Part shown: positions 23,619-34,692 of the stretch, piece after piece
Layout: each line of letters starts with the position of its first letter
How positions within the stretch are numbered: the stretch's first letter is position 1
Origin: Cepaea nemoralis
Lineage: Eukaryota; Mollusca; Gastropoda; Stylommatophora; Helicidae
Assembly (NCBI GenBank): GCA_014155875.1
Contig: JACEFZ010028317.1
Location: 1-64,000, forward strand
DNA: 64,000 bases
Reading direction: 5' to 3'
The notes under the pieces: generated by a model
The model's input: only the letters and a program-made list of their open reading frames with translations
What the model was told of the DNA's origin: nothing
Databases searched by the model: none
Translations under genes and position numbers: made by a program

Positions 23619-23860
23619 CATATCCTTTACAGGACATCGCTGTCAACAGCAGCATCTTTCAGCTGTCTGTTGATTTCTTGGCAAGATTACGCTCAGTAGT
23701 TTGCCGTTGCTTTCTGAGCGACCGGCTCAGTTATCCCGCAAGTCCCCAGCGGGGGTCGAACCGCTTCCAGCTCTCGTCCGCTACGAGACTGCGTGATAAA
23801 CGGGATTACGAAGAAAGTGTTGTGACCCCTCGGCCAGAGAGACCGGTGTCCTTGACATTA
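23618..23860 (-). repeat. SINE family 1 (tRNA-headed), minus orientation
   Basis: The end block ATATCCTTTACAGGACATCG, the middle TTTCTTGGCAAG...GTAGTTTGCC and the head region with CGTGATAAACGGGATTACG and ACCCCTCGG match copies at 35.6, 37.7, 42.0 and 62.4 kb. In minus orientation the head reads like a degenerate tRNA with A-box and B-box. Confidence 0.7.
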
Positions 23861-23865
23861 GGGAA

Positions 23866-24012
23866 GTAAATTACAAGTACTTCAGAGTGGATTCGCCTGA
23901 TGGCGAGGGACTCTGGTATTAGGGAAAGCTAATCCACACTCAATACCATTGCACGAGAAGTAGTAGCACGTGTATAGACTATACTTGAGTTCAACACGAG
24001 CGAGCTCACCCA
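23866..24012 (+). repeat. Dispersed repeat R4
   Basis: GTAAATTACAAGTACTTCAG, TGGCGAGGG and AGGGAAAGCTAATCCACAC recur in the same order at 41538-41695, ending in both with TTGAGTTCAAnnCGAGCGAGC. Confidence 0.8.
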
Positions 24013-24135
24013 CCCACAATGTCCGCAGCTTCAGCGACGACCCCCAGTTGTCTCTGAAGAAATTACATTCGTGAACCGAATTACGAAGTCCTCACACGAA
24101 CCCACGGCCTCGGAGAGCGAGATAAACGACTTGAA
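24013..24135 (-). repeat. SINE family 2, partial, minus orientation
   Basis: Contains the CAGCGACGACCCCC and ATTCGTGAACCGAA blocks that follow the tRNA-like head in the copy at 31.5-31.7 kb. Confidence 0.55.
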
Positions 24136-24600
24136 TACAATACAGACATATTATTATTTTTATGCGCTCGCTTAGTTTGAACTCAAGCGTCTCCCCCGAT
24201 GTGTCTCCACCTTGACGTGGTGGGGGAGCTTGCGTGTCCCATCGACCCCATTTGCTTGCCGATGGATGAAAAACTACATATCGGACAGCTTATGGGATAG
24301 GGACCAGACTAAGAGAGACACAACCTGCTGCTCTGCAGGTATAGACTGAGGATAACAGTCAAAAGTTTAAAAGGTGCACGAAGGCAGACTTTTTTGGTCC
24401 GTACAAAACTCTTAAGGCTCCCTGTCGAGGGCTGTGGCTGCCTGATTTGTCGCCCTTCACAAACGCATGAAATAAACCACCTACAGAGAAAGTATACCCT
24501 CTCCATCAATTTTTTTTTAACTAGGATTGCACGGCTAGATAGTGTTTGTCTCTGTCTATGTCTTTCTCGCTCCCTCTGTCTCTGTCTTTATCGCTCTCTT
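24136..24600. other. Non-coding stretch
   Basis: No gene recognised. I also looked here for exons 1 and 2 of an LRR gene that would serve the intact exon 3 downstream and saw none. Confidence 0.4.
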
Positions 24601-24611
24601 TAGCTCTGTTT

Positions 24612-24612
24612 T

Positions 24613-24705
<93 letters not shown>
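24612..24705. repeat. (CT)n-(TA)n compound microsatellite
   Basis: CT repeats to about 24641, then about 64 bp of TA. It marks the left border of the segmental duplication. Confidence 0.97.
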
Positions 24706-24707
<2 letters not shown>

Positions 24708-24931
24708 CTGTCTCTCTCTAACACTCTCTCCTACCTGTATATCCTTATTAATTTACAACTCAACAAACCAGGCTGATCTGCTTCTACCCTACTCTTGTAT
24801 GTTTAAACTACTTTTGGATAGTTTCAACCCTCAGGTTTCAAAATTCGTTACATATAACCGTCATGACATATCGTATTCTGAAGATTATATTTCAATAAAT
24901 ATGTATCTAATTGTTTCCTCCCTATGGTCAG

Positions 24932-26137
24932 CAAGGACAGATAACGACTATTCCTGCCAACAGTCTTCCACCGGGTCTGGTTTATTTAGCCTTCAGAGAA
25001 AACCCCTTGACTAACATCCCCGATGACGCACTGACTAATTCATCAACAACGCTGAAAGAGCTGTCAATCAGAAATGCACAATTCAATCGAATACCGAATG
25101 CTTTTAGCCAGCTAGCTGGTCTGAAAACATTGAGATTAGAAACCATAAGCATTACAGACTGGAATAGTCCAGCGCTGCAGAACATAACTGGCACCTTGGA
25201 GACGCTCTATCTTACAGTGATAGACCTGTCTGTATGGCCACGGTGGATATCTGAATGTCATTCACTTCACAGCTTGTATCTCATAGCTTGCACACTGAGC
25301 ACTATTCCAGAAGATGCCTTTGTTTCCCTGAACAAGACGCTGACATCCTTCACTGCACGTTATGCCGACTTCACCCAGATACCCAAAGCATTGTCCTCGC
25401 TTCGAAATCTAACCACACTGGAGATCACTGGGAATCATCTAGACAATGTCAACGGGCGGGAAGGGTTTGAACAAGTAACGACATTTCCTTGGGCCAGCAC
25501 ACTTGTCAAATTAAGAGGATGTAACCTGTTTATGAAGTCCTTACCAGACTTGTCCGCGCTAAACAGTGTAATACGGCTGGATCTATGTTTTAATAGCATT
25601 TCTCAAGTGAGCTCAGATATGCTTCCTCGAAATCTAGAACTACTTTTCCTATATGAAAACAACATTACTAGAATCACAGAACACAGTTTCGCAAATCTGT
25701 CTAAGCTAGAAATATTAGACCTTGGAGTTAATCCCTTATCTGTTATTTCATATAAAGCTTTCAATGATCTTGTTTCGTTGAAAACCCTTCGTCTCTACGA
25801 CACAAGACTGGGGCAAGTTCCTCTAGCTTTGTTGCCGTTGTTGGGGCTGACAAGAGTAGATATGTCTGGTATTCAAACATTACAATGTACTCCTTGCCCA
25901 ATATTTACCGTGGATCTATATTTCTGGTTCGAGTCTTATAACAACACTTTGGAAGTTGTTGGCGTTTGTCCTAGTCAACAAAACATTTCCTCGTTTCTAA
26001 GTGGGTCGTGTCCACTACAGTCAACAACCACCGATACCTCGAATACTTCCTGTGATAGTTCCCCTATTCTAGCACACAGTGCTGCTTCTACATATGTGAT
26101 GCTACTTTTGTTGCATACTTTTGTTGCGTCTGGATAA
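24932..26137 (+). CDS. LRR protein, large 3' coding exon (intact copy)
   Basis: A 401-codon exon encoding about 12 leucine-rich repeats (for example LVYLAFRENPLTNIPDDAL, LHSLYLIACTLSTIPEDAF, LELLFLYENNITRITEHSF), then an LRRCT cap with cysteines in LQCTPCPIF, VGVCPSQ and GSCPLQ, and a hydrophobic C-terminus (STYVMLLLLHTFVASG) that looks like a GPI-anchor signal. Several N-glycosylation sequons support an extracellular protein. There is no initiating ATG: a stop lies at 24908-24910 and a pyrimidine tract ending in CAG at 24929-24931 is a splice acceptor, so upstream exons are required. No such exons were found upstream in the window; the ones that fit are downstream (36.8 and 42.5 kb). Role probably ligand binding or adhesion; not identifiable further. 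Confidence 0.85.
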   Translation, partial: QGQITTIPANSLPPGLVYLAFRENPLTNIPDDALTNSSTTLKELSIRNAQFNRIPNAFSQLAGLKTLRLETISITDWNSPALQNITGTLETLYLTVIDLSVWPRWISECHSLHSLYLIACTLSTIPEDAFVSLNKTLTSFTARYADFTQIPKALSSLRNLTTLEITGNHLDNVNGREGFEQVTTFPWASTLVKLRGCNLFMKSLPDLSALNSVIRLDLCFNSISQVSSDMLPRNLELLFLYENNITRITEHSFANLSKLEILDLGVNPLSVISYKAFNDLVSLKTLRLYDTRLGQVPLALLPLLGLTRVDMSGIQTLQCTPCPIFTVDLYFWFESYNNTLEVVGVCPSQQNISSFLSGSCPLQSTTTDTSNTSCDSSPILAHSAASTYVMLLLLHTFVASG

Positions 26138-26436
26138 TTTAAAATACTCTGATTTTGAATGAATTTTCTGTAAGCATACATGGAGGCTGCAAACAGATAA
26201 CGCCAATGAAATGCTTTGCATGAGTGAGCGCTGAATGCAAATGTACCAGGTCCTACGGCAAACGTATGTGAATGTTGAAACTGGAGGACATAATTATAAT
26301 TACATAAAGATCTAACAAGGTTGCATGACTTCCTCAAAGCTTGGAAACTGTACATGACGCATGCAAAGACTGTGTACACTATACTTTACACAGAGCTACA
26401 ATGTAATCGGGAGTAGCGGTAGACTATTAGCTAGAC

Positions 26437-26859
26437 CAGTGGTTCTCAACCTTTTTTGGCCCGTGCCCCCCTTCACTATATTTTTAGGACGTCATTCCCC
26501 CCCCCCCTCACCATATTTTTAGAACGCCATCCCCCCCCCCCTTTCGTATTTCCTCCCAAAAATTTCCCCCTGCCCCTACACAGTATACGTGATAATTAAC
26601 GCTAAATTTAATAGCACATACTAAAATAAGTCTAGACATCTACATAAAACGTGATTTGCGGATCTACTTACGTTATAAAATAAATTTCAGAAGGATGATA
26701 CGTACAGAACTGTAAAGTATGAAGGGAAAAACAATATCAAGTAATCGGTTCTTGTATTCACGCAATCTAGAAATAATCTTAATTCCCCCCCCCCCCCCCA
26801 CCCCTGGAAACCCAAAAATTCCCCCCTATGGGGAATTCCCCACCGGTTGAGAACCACTG
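26437..26859. mobile_element. hAT-type MITE in the LRR 3' UTR (copy 1)
   Basis: Inverted ends CAGTGGTTCTCAACC and GGTTGAGAACCACTG; 8-bp target duplication AGCTAGAC at 26429-26436 and 26860-26867. Interior homologous to the element at 18362. Confidence 0.95.
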
Positions 26860-26931
26860 AGCTAGACTGTCGCCTGCCAACACTGTACAATATTGGAGCG
26901 CTCAATAATTTCTCTTTTTTGATTGTTTGTG

Positions 26932-26937
26932 AATAAA
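26932..26937 (+). terminator. AATAAA polyadenylation signal candidate, LRR copy 1
   Basis: AATAAA in GTGAATAAACTT, about 0.8 kb after the LRR stop; conserved in copy 2 (47724-47729). Confidence 0.5.
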
Positions 26938-27104
26938 CTTTATACAGTATTATGGTCCGATGTTTTTGTTTGCTTATTATTTGATCTATGCTGGTTTAAT
27001 TAAAAATTATGAGACCTATGTGCTATCTCAATGGTTGGATAAGAATTATGTCCGTATTCCATAATTGTGGGCTCATGTGTATGATAGACCTGGCTAATGC
27101 AGAC

Positions 27105-27240
27105 ACTTTTTTAAGGAGTGTCTAGTTGGTCATGAGTCGAAGTATACTTGTTCCTGCAGCGCCGTCGTCATTTCAAGGTGGCAGGTTCGAATCCCGGTCG
27201 GTAATTGTAGATTTCAGTTTGTATGTTGTCTAGTGCGTCC
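27105..27240 (+). repeat. tRNA-like repeat (possible SINE head), copy 1
   Basis: GGTTCGAATCCCGG at about 27184 is a good B-box; a weak A-box (TAGTTGGTCATGAG) lies about 55 bp upstream. It does not fold as a true tRNA by eye. The same block is in copy 2 near 47990. Confidence 0.45.
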
Positions 27241-27838
27241 TCATGTCTCTACTTCCTTTTTCTCACATCTATGAGCGCAAAACAATACTATGTGTGTTTA
27301 TTTATGAACTACATGAAACAACGTAACAGCTGATGAACACTTGCATGTAGCACAAACATGAAACAAGATAACAGTTGATGTACACTTGCATGTATTACTA
27401 CATGAAACAACACAACAGCGGATGAACATTGGCAACACACCCACAATGGACAGGAAGGACAGAGATAAGCGAAAGAGGCATTGTTTCTAACTTTGCTAAC
27501 GACATGCTAAAACAACAAGGTGTAAAATGACAAGCGAGAACTCAAGCACTTAAAAGACTAAGCGAGGCAATGGAGAAGGCCTCCTGCTGGCTATGATCAA
27601 ACGTCATGATGATTGGGACACGGATACAAGGTAAATGCTTCACAGCTCTGCCTGAAATGTTATCAACATTCACTTAACGAAAGAAACCTCTAGATTAGGC
27701 AGGAGAAGTAAAGCACCTCTCAATAAGACCGAAACATAGGAACTTCTCAAAAGGACGGAAACAACACTTAGGTCTCGTGCCAATCCTGGAGCTATCCACC
27801 TAAATCAGGGAACCCAAGCCAATAACGCTACAGAGGGG
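27241..27838. other. Non-coding stretch in duplication copy 1
   Basis: No gene recognised. A ~50-bp motif (ACTACATGAAACAAC, GATGAACACTTGCATGTA) is repeated about three times at 27308-27430. Confidence 0.5.
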
Positions 27839-27876
<38 letters not shown>

Positions 27877-28015
27877 TTCCACTTCTGCCGTCAAGCGGCG
27901 TGGGGAGGAATAATTTGCGTTCCAGCGCCCGGTGGGTGGCACTGGATAGTGTCATTCCGTGTAGTTGTACAATGTCTTTGATGTCGTCAATCCATTTTCA
28001 CATATGCCTGGGTCA
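27839..28015 (-). repeat. (TCA)n repeat with possible LINE/SINE 3' end, minus orientation
   Basis: About 38 bp of TCA, then CTTCCACTTCTGCCGTCAAG. In minus orientation this would be a body ending in a GAT-repeat tail, a usual 3' terminus for retroposons. Confidence 0.4.
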
Positions 28016-28019
28016 TTGA

Positions 28020-28460
28020 CACTGGGTCATTGACAACAAAGCAGTAGCAAATGCCAGAAGGAAAATAGCTATCCTGGGACAACTAAGTGGAACCACATGG
28101 GGAGCCAGTGGGAAAATACTTAGCAAAGTTTATCAACAGAGCATACGACCAAACATGGAATACGGGTCAACTGCGTGGTGTTCAGCATCAAAAACCACAC
28201 TACAAGAGCTGGACAGAGTGTAAAATCAAGAGCTTAGAGTCACCACAGCAGGGATGAGATCAACTCCTATAGTGGAGATGGAGAAGATGGGGAGGACACA
28301 AGCACTGAGTGAGCGCAGAGATACGAAAACGCTAATACAAGCAGACAAGTTCCTCAGCCTGCCAGGTCACCATATGAAGAACAGATTAGAAAATTCATCT
28401 ATGGACGGTTGAAAAAGAGCAAAAAAAAAAAGCCAAATGACTCTGCAGAGAAACCACCGA
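28020..28460 (+). pseudogene. LINE RT C-terminal (thumb) region, copy 1
   Basis: Translation gives NARRKIAILGQLSGTTWGAS, IRPNMEYGSTAWCSAS and MRSTPIVEMEKMGRTQALSE, typical of the region between RT and RNase H in Jockey-like proteins. A stop interrupts the segment near 28220 where copy 2 reads through (GTGCAAAATCAAG). Confidence 0.8.
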
Positions 28461-28461
28461 T

Positions 28462-29428
28462 ATGCCCACAGTTGGTATCCCCGTGAAAACTATACCAGAG
28501 CGAACTGCATGGACAGACGAACATAGTCTATCACTACAAATCCAGACAAAAGTGAGAGGAATATTTGACAAGGAAGAACAGAACAGTGTGCAGCGCAGAA
28601 CAGCCACTCTCAGCTTCCTTGATGAAGAATACCCACAGGACCTCTGGATCCGAGTCTACACAGATGGGTCAGCACAAAATGCTGTTCGAAACGGAGGAGC
28701 GGGAGTGTACATAGAATACCCAAATAGTACTAGGGCCCAGCTAGAGTACCGACAGGAAAGTACTGCCATAACTACGATGCTGAAATTGAGGCAATCAAGA
28801 TAGCAACAGAGAAATTACTAAATACCAGCAATGGTACACAACCTGTGGTCCTATTGACAGATGCAAAATCAGTACTCGAGGCGCTCCTGTCTGGGAAATT
28901 GCCAGTACTAAGGACACTACTTTCTAAACTTAGCAGTCAGCATAAGGTCACCATACAGTGGATACCATCCCACTGTGGAGTACCCGGAAACGACAGAGCT
29001 GATCAATTGGCTAAGGAAGGAGCCAAAGAAGAACAGCCTGATGTGCCCGTTACATACCACCAAAAGAAAAGAATGATCAAATCAGTCAGAAAGCCACCAA
29101 AACCTGCTCAAGATGGCTACCACGTTATGGATAGACCAGAACAAGTCATTATTCTGCGCCTCAGGACAGGACACAATAGATTACGCAACCACATGTATAC
29201 AAAATTCAAGATTGGTGAAACAGCCATGTGCACATGTGGATTGGCGTCGCAGACAGCAGAGCACATTCTCAAAGACTGCCCAAAATATAACATATCTAGG
29301 CAAACCTTCTGGCCTAGAGCGACGATGGTGGAAGATAAACTCTATGGTCCGCTGTGTGAACTGAGAAAAGACAGTTCAATTCATACAAGAGACAGCATTG
29401 CAGTTATAGACATATTTCAAGCGAACGA
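28462..29428 (+). pseudogene. LINE RNase H and CCHC-like C-terminus, copy 1
   Basis: RNase H1 motifs: YTDGSAQNAVRNGGAGVY (first Asp), AEIEAI (Glu), LLTDAKSVLEALL (Asp), SHCGVPGNDRADQLAKEGA (His and Asp). A frameshift near 28770 separates the first motif from the others. Then come GHNRLRNHMYTKFKIG and MCTCGLASQTAEHILKDCP, a zinc-binding motif typical of this clade. Coding ends as it enters the GAA tail, so the long Arg-rich continuation is not protein-coding. Confidence 0.88.
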
Positions 29429-29731
29429 AAGAAGAAGAAGAAGAAGAAGAAGAAGAAGAAGAAGAAGAAGAAGAAGAAGAAGAAGAAGAAGAAGAAGAAG
29501 AAGAAGAAGAAGAAGAAGAAGAAGAAGAAGAAGAAGAAGAAGAAGAAGAAGAAGAAGGAGGAGGAGGAGGAGGAGAAGAAGAAGAAGAAGAAGAAGAAGA
29601 AGAAGAAGAAGAAGAAGAAGAAGAAGAAGAAGAAGAAGAAGAAGAAGAAGAAGAAGAAGAAGAAGAAGAAGAAGAAGAAGAAGAAGAAGAAGAAGAAGAA
29701 GAAGAAGAAGAAGAAGAAGAAGAAGAAGAAT
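29428..29731 (+). repeat. (GAA)n array, LINE tail, copy 1
   Basis: About 300 bp of GAA with one GGA-rich interruption at 29556-29573. Stop-free on both strands, so the Arg-, Ser-, Phe- and Leu-only frames are artefacts. Confidence 0.98.
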
Positions 29732-30178
29732 TGGCATTGAGGTGAGTGACCTTTAGCGGGGCTATGAGAAAAACTACCAGCCATGAGAAATAATGGTGAG
29801 GGTGAATGCAGACCCCCAGGGTGGATGGGGTGAGAGACAGTTTAGTTTGTGTGAAGTCAGAGGACATGAAGGACAGTTGAAGCGGAGACCGACTGAGGGT
29901 CGGATCGTTTTGGACAATTGATGTTTGGACTCCGAGCTGGTCGGTGGTCTAAGGAGAGGAGCGGAGTTAGATAGAGATCTCCGTCCTGTGTAGTTCTCCC
30001 AGTTTGAATGGAGGCCTAAACCCAGAGGGGTTGGATAGTTAGTGGAGGCCTAGACCCAGTGTGTGGATTGTATTGTGTGAGGTCCGGCCGTGGATAGGAG
30101 CTGGATAACTGTCTTGTGAATTTGAGATTAAGAAGGCCTTGAGAAGGCAGTGATGTGTGCGTGTTAAGTTGTGAGGAG

Positions 30179-30180
<2 letters not shown>
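29732..30180. other. Non-coding stretch in duplication copy 1
   Basis: No gene recognised. GGAGGCCTA...ACCCAG is repeated at about 30011 and 30044. Confidence 0.4.

Positions 30181-30181
<1 letters not shown>

Positions 30182-30257
<76 letters not shown>
30182..30257. repeat. (TA)n microsatellite, copy 1
   Basis: About 76 bp of TA; the array in copy 2 is about 90 bp. Confidence 0.98.
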
Positions 30258-30260
<3 letters not shown>

Positions 30261-31008
30261 AGGAGCATTGTAACCTAGACAACGACCATCTCACTCGGTT
30301 ATCATTAAGAACATCGTGAGACATTTTCTTCTTGGACGTCCTCGTGGTCTCGTCACAGATGACCTTTGATGTAAGGCCAGTGATGGTAGTTGTTACAGAG
30401 GGGTCAAAATACTACAATTTAGATATCACCTGGACTGGAAATGTCGTTCGAAGTGGAACCTTTGCAGCCAAGCGACAGCAATGATAGCTTGTGTGGAATA
30501 GGACGCTATGCAAGAACAGCACCCATCCCCGCAGCTATAGCATGGGTAGGAGGGACCCAAACTTTAACTGACACAGTGCCAAACAAAAAGTAAGCTTAGA
30601 TCAAACATAGTGCACAATCAAATGAACAAGTAGCATAATGTAAAGTTCAGTTTACTGAGTATTAACATTACGGAAGTAATCACGAAACAAAACAAGACGA
30701 TGATCCTAATATGGCGATATATCGTCCTTGTGTTCAAATGGGAGGTCACATCTGGCCATATATTGTCCTTCGGCAATGAATCCGTTAATAGAATTAGCCC
30801 CGAGGAAGAGCTGACTTCCGCTGGGAGTTTGCAAGAGAACGGTTCCGTTAGCTGTCAACGGAATACGAAGAAAGTAACATGGCTGCATTGACCACTGGGT
30901 CCTGGCCATTCACCGAGGTGGAGGTGAAGACGGAGGAAAACGCCGAGGATAGAAGCTGGCTCTCCAGCAGTCAGTTACGGGGCATTGATACCACTGGCCA
31001 GTGCTTCG
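30258..31008. other. Non-coding end of duplication copy 1
   Basis: No gene recognised. Identity to copy 2 ends at GGCCAGTGCTTCG. Confidence 0.5.
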
Positions 31009-31036
31009 GGGGGGTGGGGGGGGGGGGGGGGGGGGG
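31009..31036. repeat. Poly-G run at the duplication border
   Basis: A G-run with a single T, starting exactly where similarity to copy 2 stops. Confidence 0.95.
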
Positions 31037-31169
31037 AAGTAAGACATCTTCAGCGTCACCACCCAGAATCAAGAACCCAGACAACAATGAATATTCATGA
31101 GATGAGAAGAGCGCCATCTATCCATGTGACACGTCAACCATTAGCACTGAAGTATATCATTCTCTTAAC

Positions 31170-31385
31170 CACATCTAATGGGAGCCACGATAGCGTTATA
31201 GCTAGACGCTCGCCTGCCGTCTGGGTAGTCAGAGGTTCGATCCACAATGCCGTGGATTCGAATTTATAAAATTCACTTGGGCTCTCAGGTCGACACAAGC
31301 TAAATTGGGCACTAGAAAATGTTGTGGGAAGTGAAGGCGACCGATGTGATAATGAGCACATCAGCCACGAGTGTTGACTGACCCA
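31170..31385 (+). repeat. SINE family 3, tRNA-headed
   Basis: The head GATAGCGTTATAGCTAGACG (A-box region) and AGAGGTTCGATCC (B-box) are followed by a body with CTCAGGTCGACACAAGC. A likely copy lies in minus orientation at 35.93-36.05 kb and a body fragment at 5.4 kb. Confidence 0.6.
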
Positions 31386-31508
31386 TATAAATGTGTGTCT
31401 AGCAACATGTGCTCAATAGGCCTAAAGGCGCGGGAAAGGGCCCTTACTTTACGTTTATACCAACATCTATTAGAATAAACAGTCGCTTAAAAGTGGTCAG
31501 GGTCGACT

Positions 31509-31712
31509 TCATTGCACCGGTTTTTTTTTAAATCCCATATGGCTCAGTCTATTTCTGCAGCGCGGAAAGCACGAACTCTGTAGCTCCAGCGACGACTCCG
31601 TAGGAGTCTCCGAACAAAATGCACTCGTGAACCGAAGGACGCGGCCCGAAATCGAATCCACAACCTTCGGAGCCCGAGTCAGGCGGCTTGACCACTTCGC
31701 CACGGAGATTTA
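31509..31712 (-). repeat. SINE family 2, minus orientation
   Basis: On the minus strand the sequence starts CTCCGTGGCGAAGTGGTCAA (A-box) and has GTGGATTCGATTTC (B-box), then a body with the GAGTTCGTGC motif shared by copies at 40.8 and 54.6 kb. Confidence 0.7.
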
Positions 31713-31719
31713 CTATCTA

Positions 31720-32282
31720 TTAGAATATTTAATGCTAAGTACCACACTACATGAAATAAAATGAAGAGACTAATCCAAAAATAAACAATCAAATAATAAA
31801 GGAAAAAAAGTGGATAGAAAGCACGAAAACCAGAAATTCGAACTAAGAACATAGGGAAAATATAATAACTGCAGCAACAACAACAACAACAAATTCTAGA
31901 AACTGAGGCGAAGGAAAAGCTGCATTCACATGAGAGGAACAAATCCGTAAAAATTGTTAAGAGCGAATCAACATAAGGAACTTTCTTTAAACTGCGAACA
32001 GTTTAACGAAAAAGGAGCCAATCTAATGAGATACTGCCACTTTAAAAATAAAGAAAAGACAACAACAGAACTATTACATATAGACAATGAACAAGAAATA
32101 CAAAGGCTTGTCAAACAATAAATACGCATGCTGGAGATGAGTGCTTCTGAGGATCAGTCCTTTACATGATCATCACTTGAAAAGTTAAAGAAATCCCCGA
32201 ACGAAAGAAACACTAGCAAAAAGCTACCGCTCACAACCATCAACTAACTTACAACTCCAGCTTACGATCCAACATATGCTCC
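31720..32282. other. AT-rich non-coding stretch
   Basis: No gene recognised; short CAA repeat near 31875. Confidence 0.4.
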
Positions 32283-32329
32283 ATGTCTTTAATGACTAGA
32301 CTGGAGCACGTTACTCTGCACGAATCATG

Positions 32330-32487
32330 TCTGTCTTCACCTCTCTTGTGCTCTGGACATGCTGGTGTCGTGAGAAACGAACAGGCCGACAGATTGGCCG
32401 GACATGTACTGTTGGCTGGTGTATTGGTGTATGTTAAAGCATATGTGGTCAGGGCCCTTTGGGATCATGTGCATAGTGGGGAAAACA
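32330..32487 (+). pseudogene. LINE RNase H fragment
   Basis: SGHAGVVRNEQADRLAGH followed by VYVKAYVVRALWDHVHSGEN matches the end of the RNase H domain of the minus-strand LINE at 43.3-44.1 kb (SPGHAGVLGNEQADRLAGSA, ALWEHVYTSEEQ). It breaks off at the 32-bp minisatellite, whose first unit overlaps its last codons. Confidence 0.8.
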
Positions 32488-34692
32488 GATACACTTTCAT
32501 AGCTGTGACATAATGAATAGATACACTTTCATAGCTGTGACATAATGGACAGATACACTTTCATAGCTGTGACATAATGGACAGATACACTTTCATAGCT
32601 GTGACATAATGGACAGATACACTTTCATAGCTGAGACATAATGGACAGATACACTTTCATAGTTGTGACATAATGGACAGATACACTTTCATAGCTGTGA
32701 CATAATGGACATATACACTTTCATAGCTGAGACATAATGGACAGATACACTTTCATAGCTGTGACATAATGGATAGATACACTTTCATAGCTGTGACATA
32801 ATGGACAGATACACTTTCATAGCTGTGACATAATGGACAGATACACTTTCATAGCTGTGGCATAATGGACAGATACACTTTCATAGCTGAGACATAATGG
32901 ACAGATACACTTTCATAGCTGTGACATAATGGACAGAAACACTTTCATAGCTGAGGCATAATGGACAGATACACTTTCATAGTTGTGACATAATGGACAG
33001 ATACACTTTCATAGCTGTGGCATAATGGACAAATACACTTTCATAGCTGAGACATAATGGACAGATACACTTTCATAGCTGTGACATAATGGATAGATAC
33101 ACTTTCATAGCTGTGACATAATGGACAGATACACTTTCATAGCTGTGACATAATGGACAGATACACTTTCATAGCTGTGACATAATGGACAGATACACTT
33201 TCATAGCTGTGACATAATGGACAGATACACTTTCATAGCTGTGACATAATGGACAGATACACTTTCATAGCTGTGACATAATGGACAGATACACTTTCAT
33301 AGCTGTGACATAATGGACATATACACTTTCATAGCTGTGACATAATGGACAGATACACTTTCATAGCTGAGACATAATGGACAGATACACTTTCATAGCT
33401 GTGACATAATGGATAGATACACTTTCATAGCTGTGACATAATGGACAGATACACTTTCATAGCTGTGACATAATGGACAGATACACTTTCATAGCTGTGA
33501 CATAATGGACAGATACACTTTCATAGCTGTGACATAATGGACAGATACACTATCATAGCTGTGACATAATGGACAGATACACTTTCATAGCTGTGACATA
33601 ATGGACAGATACACTTTCATAGCTGAGACATAATGGACAGATACACTTTCATAGTTGTGACATAATGGACAGATACACTTTCATAGCTGTGACATAATGG
33701 ACATATACACTTTCATAGCTGAGACATAATGGACATATACACTTTCATAGCTGTGACATAATGGATAGATACACTTTCATAGCTGGGACATAATGGAAAG
33801 ATACCCTTTCATAGCTGTGACATAATGGACAGATACACTTTCATAGCTGTGACATAATGGACATATACACTTTCATAGCTGTGACATAATGGACAGATAC
33901 ACTTTCATAGCTGTGACATAATGGACAGATACACTTTCATAGCTGGGACATAATGGACAGATACACTTTCATAGCTGTGACATAATGGACAGATACACTT
34001 TCATAGCTGTGACATAATGGACAAATACACTTTCATAGCTGTGACATAATGGACATATACACTTTCATAGCTGTGACATAATGGACAGATACACTTTCAT
34101 AGCTGGGACATAATGGACAGATACACTTTCATAGCTGTGACATAATGGACAGAGACACTTTCATAGCTGGGACATAATGGACAGATACACTTTCATAGCT
34201 GGGACATAATGGACAGATACACTTTCATAGCTGGGACATAATGGACATATACACTTTCATAGCTGTGACATAATGGACAGATACACTTTCATAGCTGTGA
34301 CATAATGGACATATACACTTTCATAGCTGTGACATAATGGACATATACACTTTCATAGCTGTGACATAATGGACAGATACACTTTCATAGCTGGGACATA
34401 ATGGACAGATACACTTTCATAGCTGTGACATAATGGACAGATACACTTTCATAGCTGTGACATAATGGACAGATACACTTTCATAGCTGTGACATAATGG
34501 ACAGATACACTTTCGTAGCTGTGACATAATGGACAGATACACTTTCATAGCTGAGACATAATGGACAGATACACTTTCATAGCTGTGACATAATGGACAG
34601 ATACACTTTCATAGCTGTGACATAATGGACAGATACACTTTCATAGCTGTGACATAATGGACAGATACACTTTCATAGCTGTGACATAATGG
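32487..34692 (+). repeat. 32-bp minisatellite, ~69 units
   Basis: The unit is ACAGATACACTTTCATAGCT followed by GTGACATAATGG. Variants at a few sites (ACAT, ATAG or ACAA starts; GAGAC, GGGAC or GTGGC) recur in runs, hinting at higher-order duplication blocks. There are no spacers and every frame has stops. Confidence 0.98.

Larger units (their letters stand above)
28020..29731 (+). mobile_element. 5'-truncated Jockey-like LINE with (GAA)n tail, copy 1
   Basis: Only the RT thumb, RNase H and C-terminal zinc motif remain, ending directly in a GAA repeat. Loss of the 5' part and a simple-repeat tail are the signature of target-primed insertion. The same insertion is in copy 2, so it predates the segmental duplication. 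Confidence 0.9.
24701..31008 (+). repeat. Segmental duplication, copy 1 (~6.3 kb)
   Basis: This block matches 45509-51681 in the same orientation, from TATATCGCTGTCTCTCTCTA to GGCCAGTGCTTCG. Both carry LRR exon 3, 3' UTR with hAT MITE, a tRNA-like repeat, a TCA repeat, a truncated LINE with GAA tail and a TA array. Left border lies in CT/TA microsatellite; right border abuts a poly-G run. Differences are mainly single substitutions, 1-bp indels and microsatellite length (GAA ~300 against ~165 bp). Confidence 0.95.

Noticed and set aside
24911..24931. Translation start of the intact LRR frame at 24911
   Set aside because: The codon is TTG just after a stop, inside a splice-acceptor tract; the exon starts at 24932.
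28845..29756. 303-codon protein with long poly-Arg end
   Set aside because: The first ~190 codons are a LINE remnant; the poly-Arg part is its GAA tail.
32487..34692. CRISPR-like regular array
   Set aside because: Units of 32 bp are contiguous with no spacers, in a eukaryotic context; it is a minisatellite.
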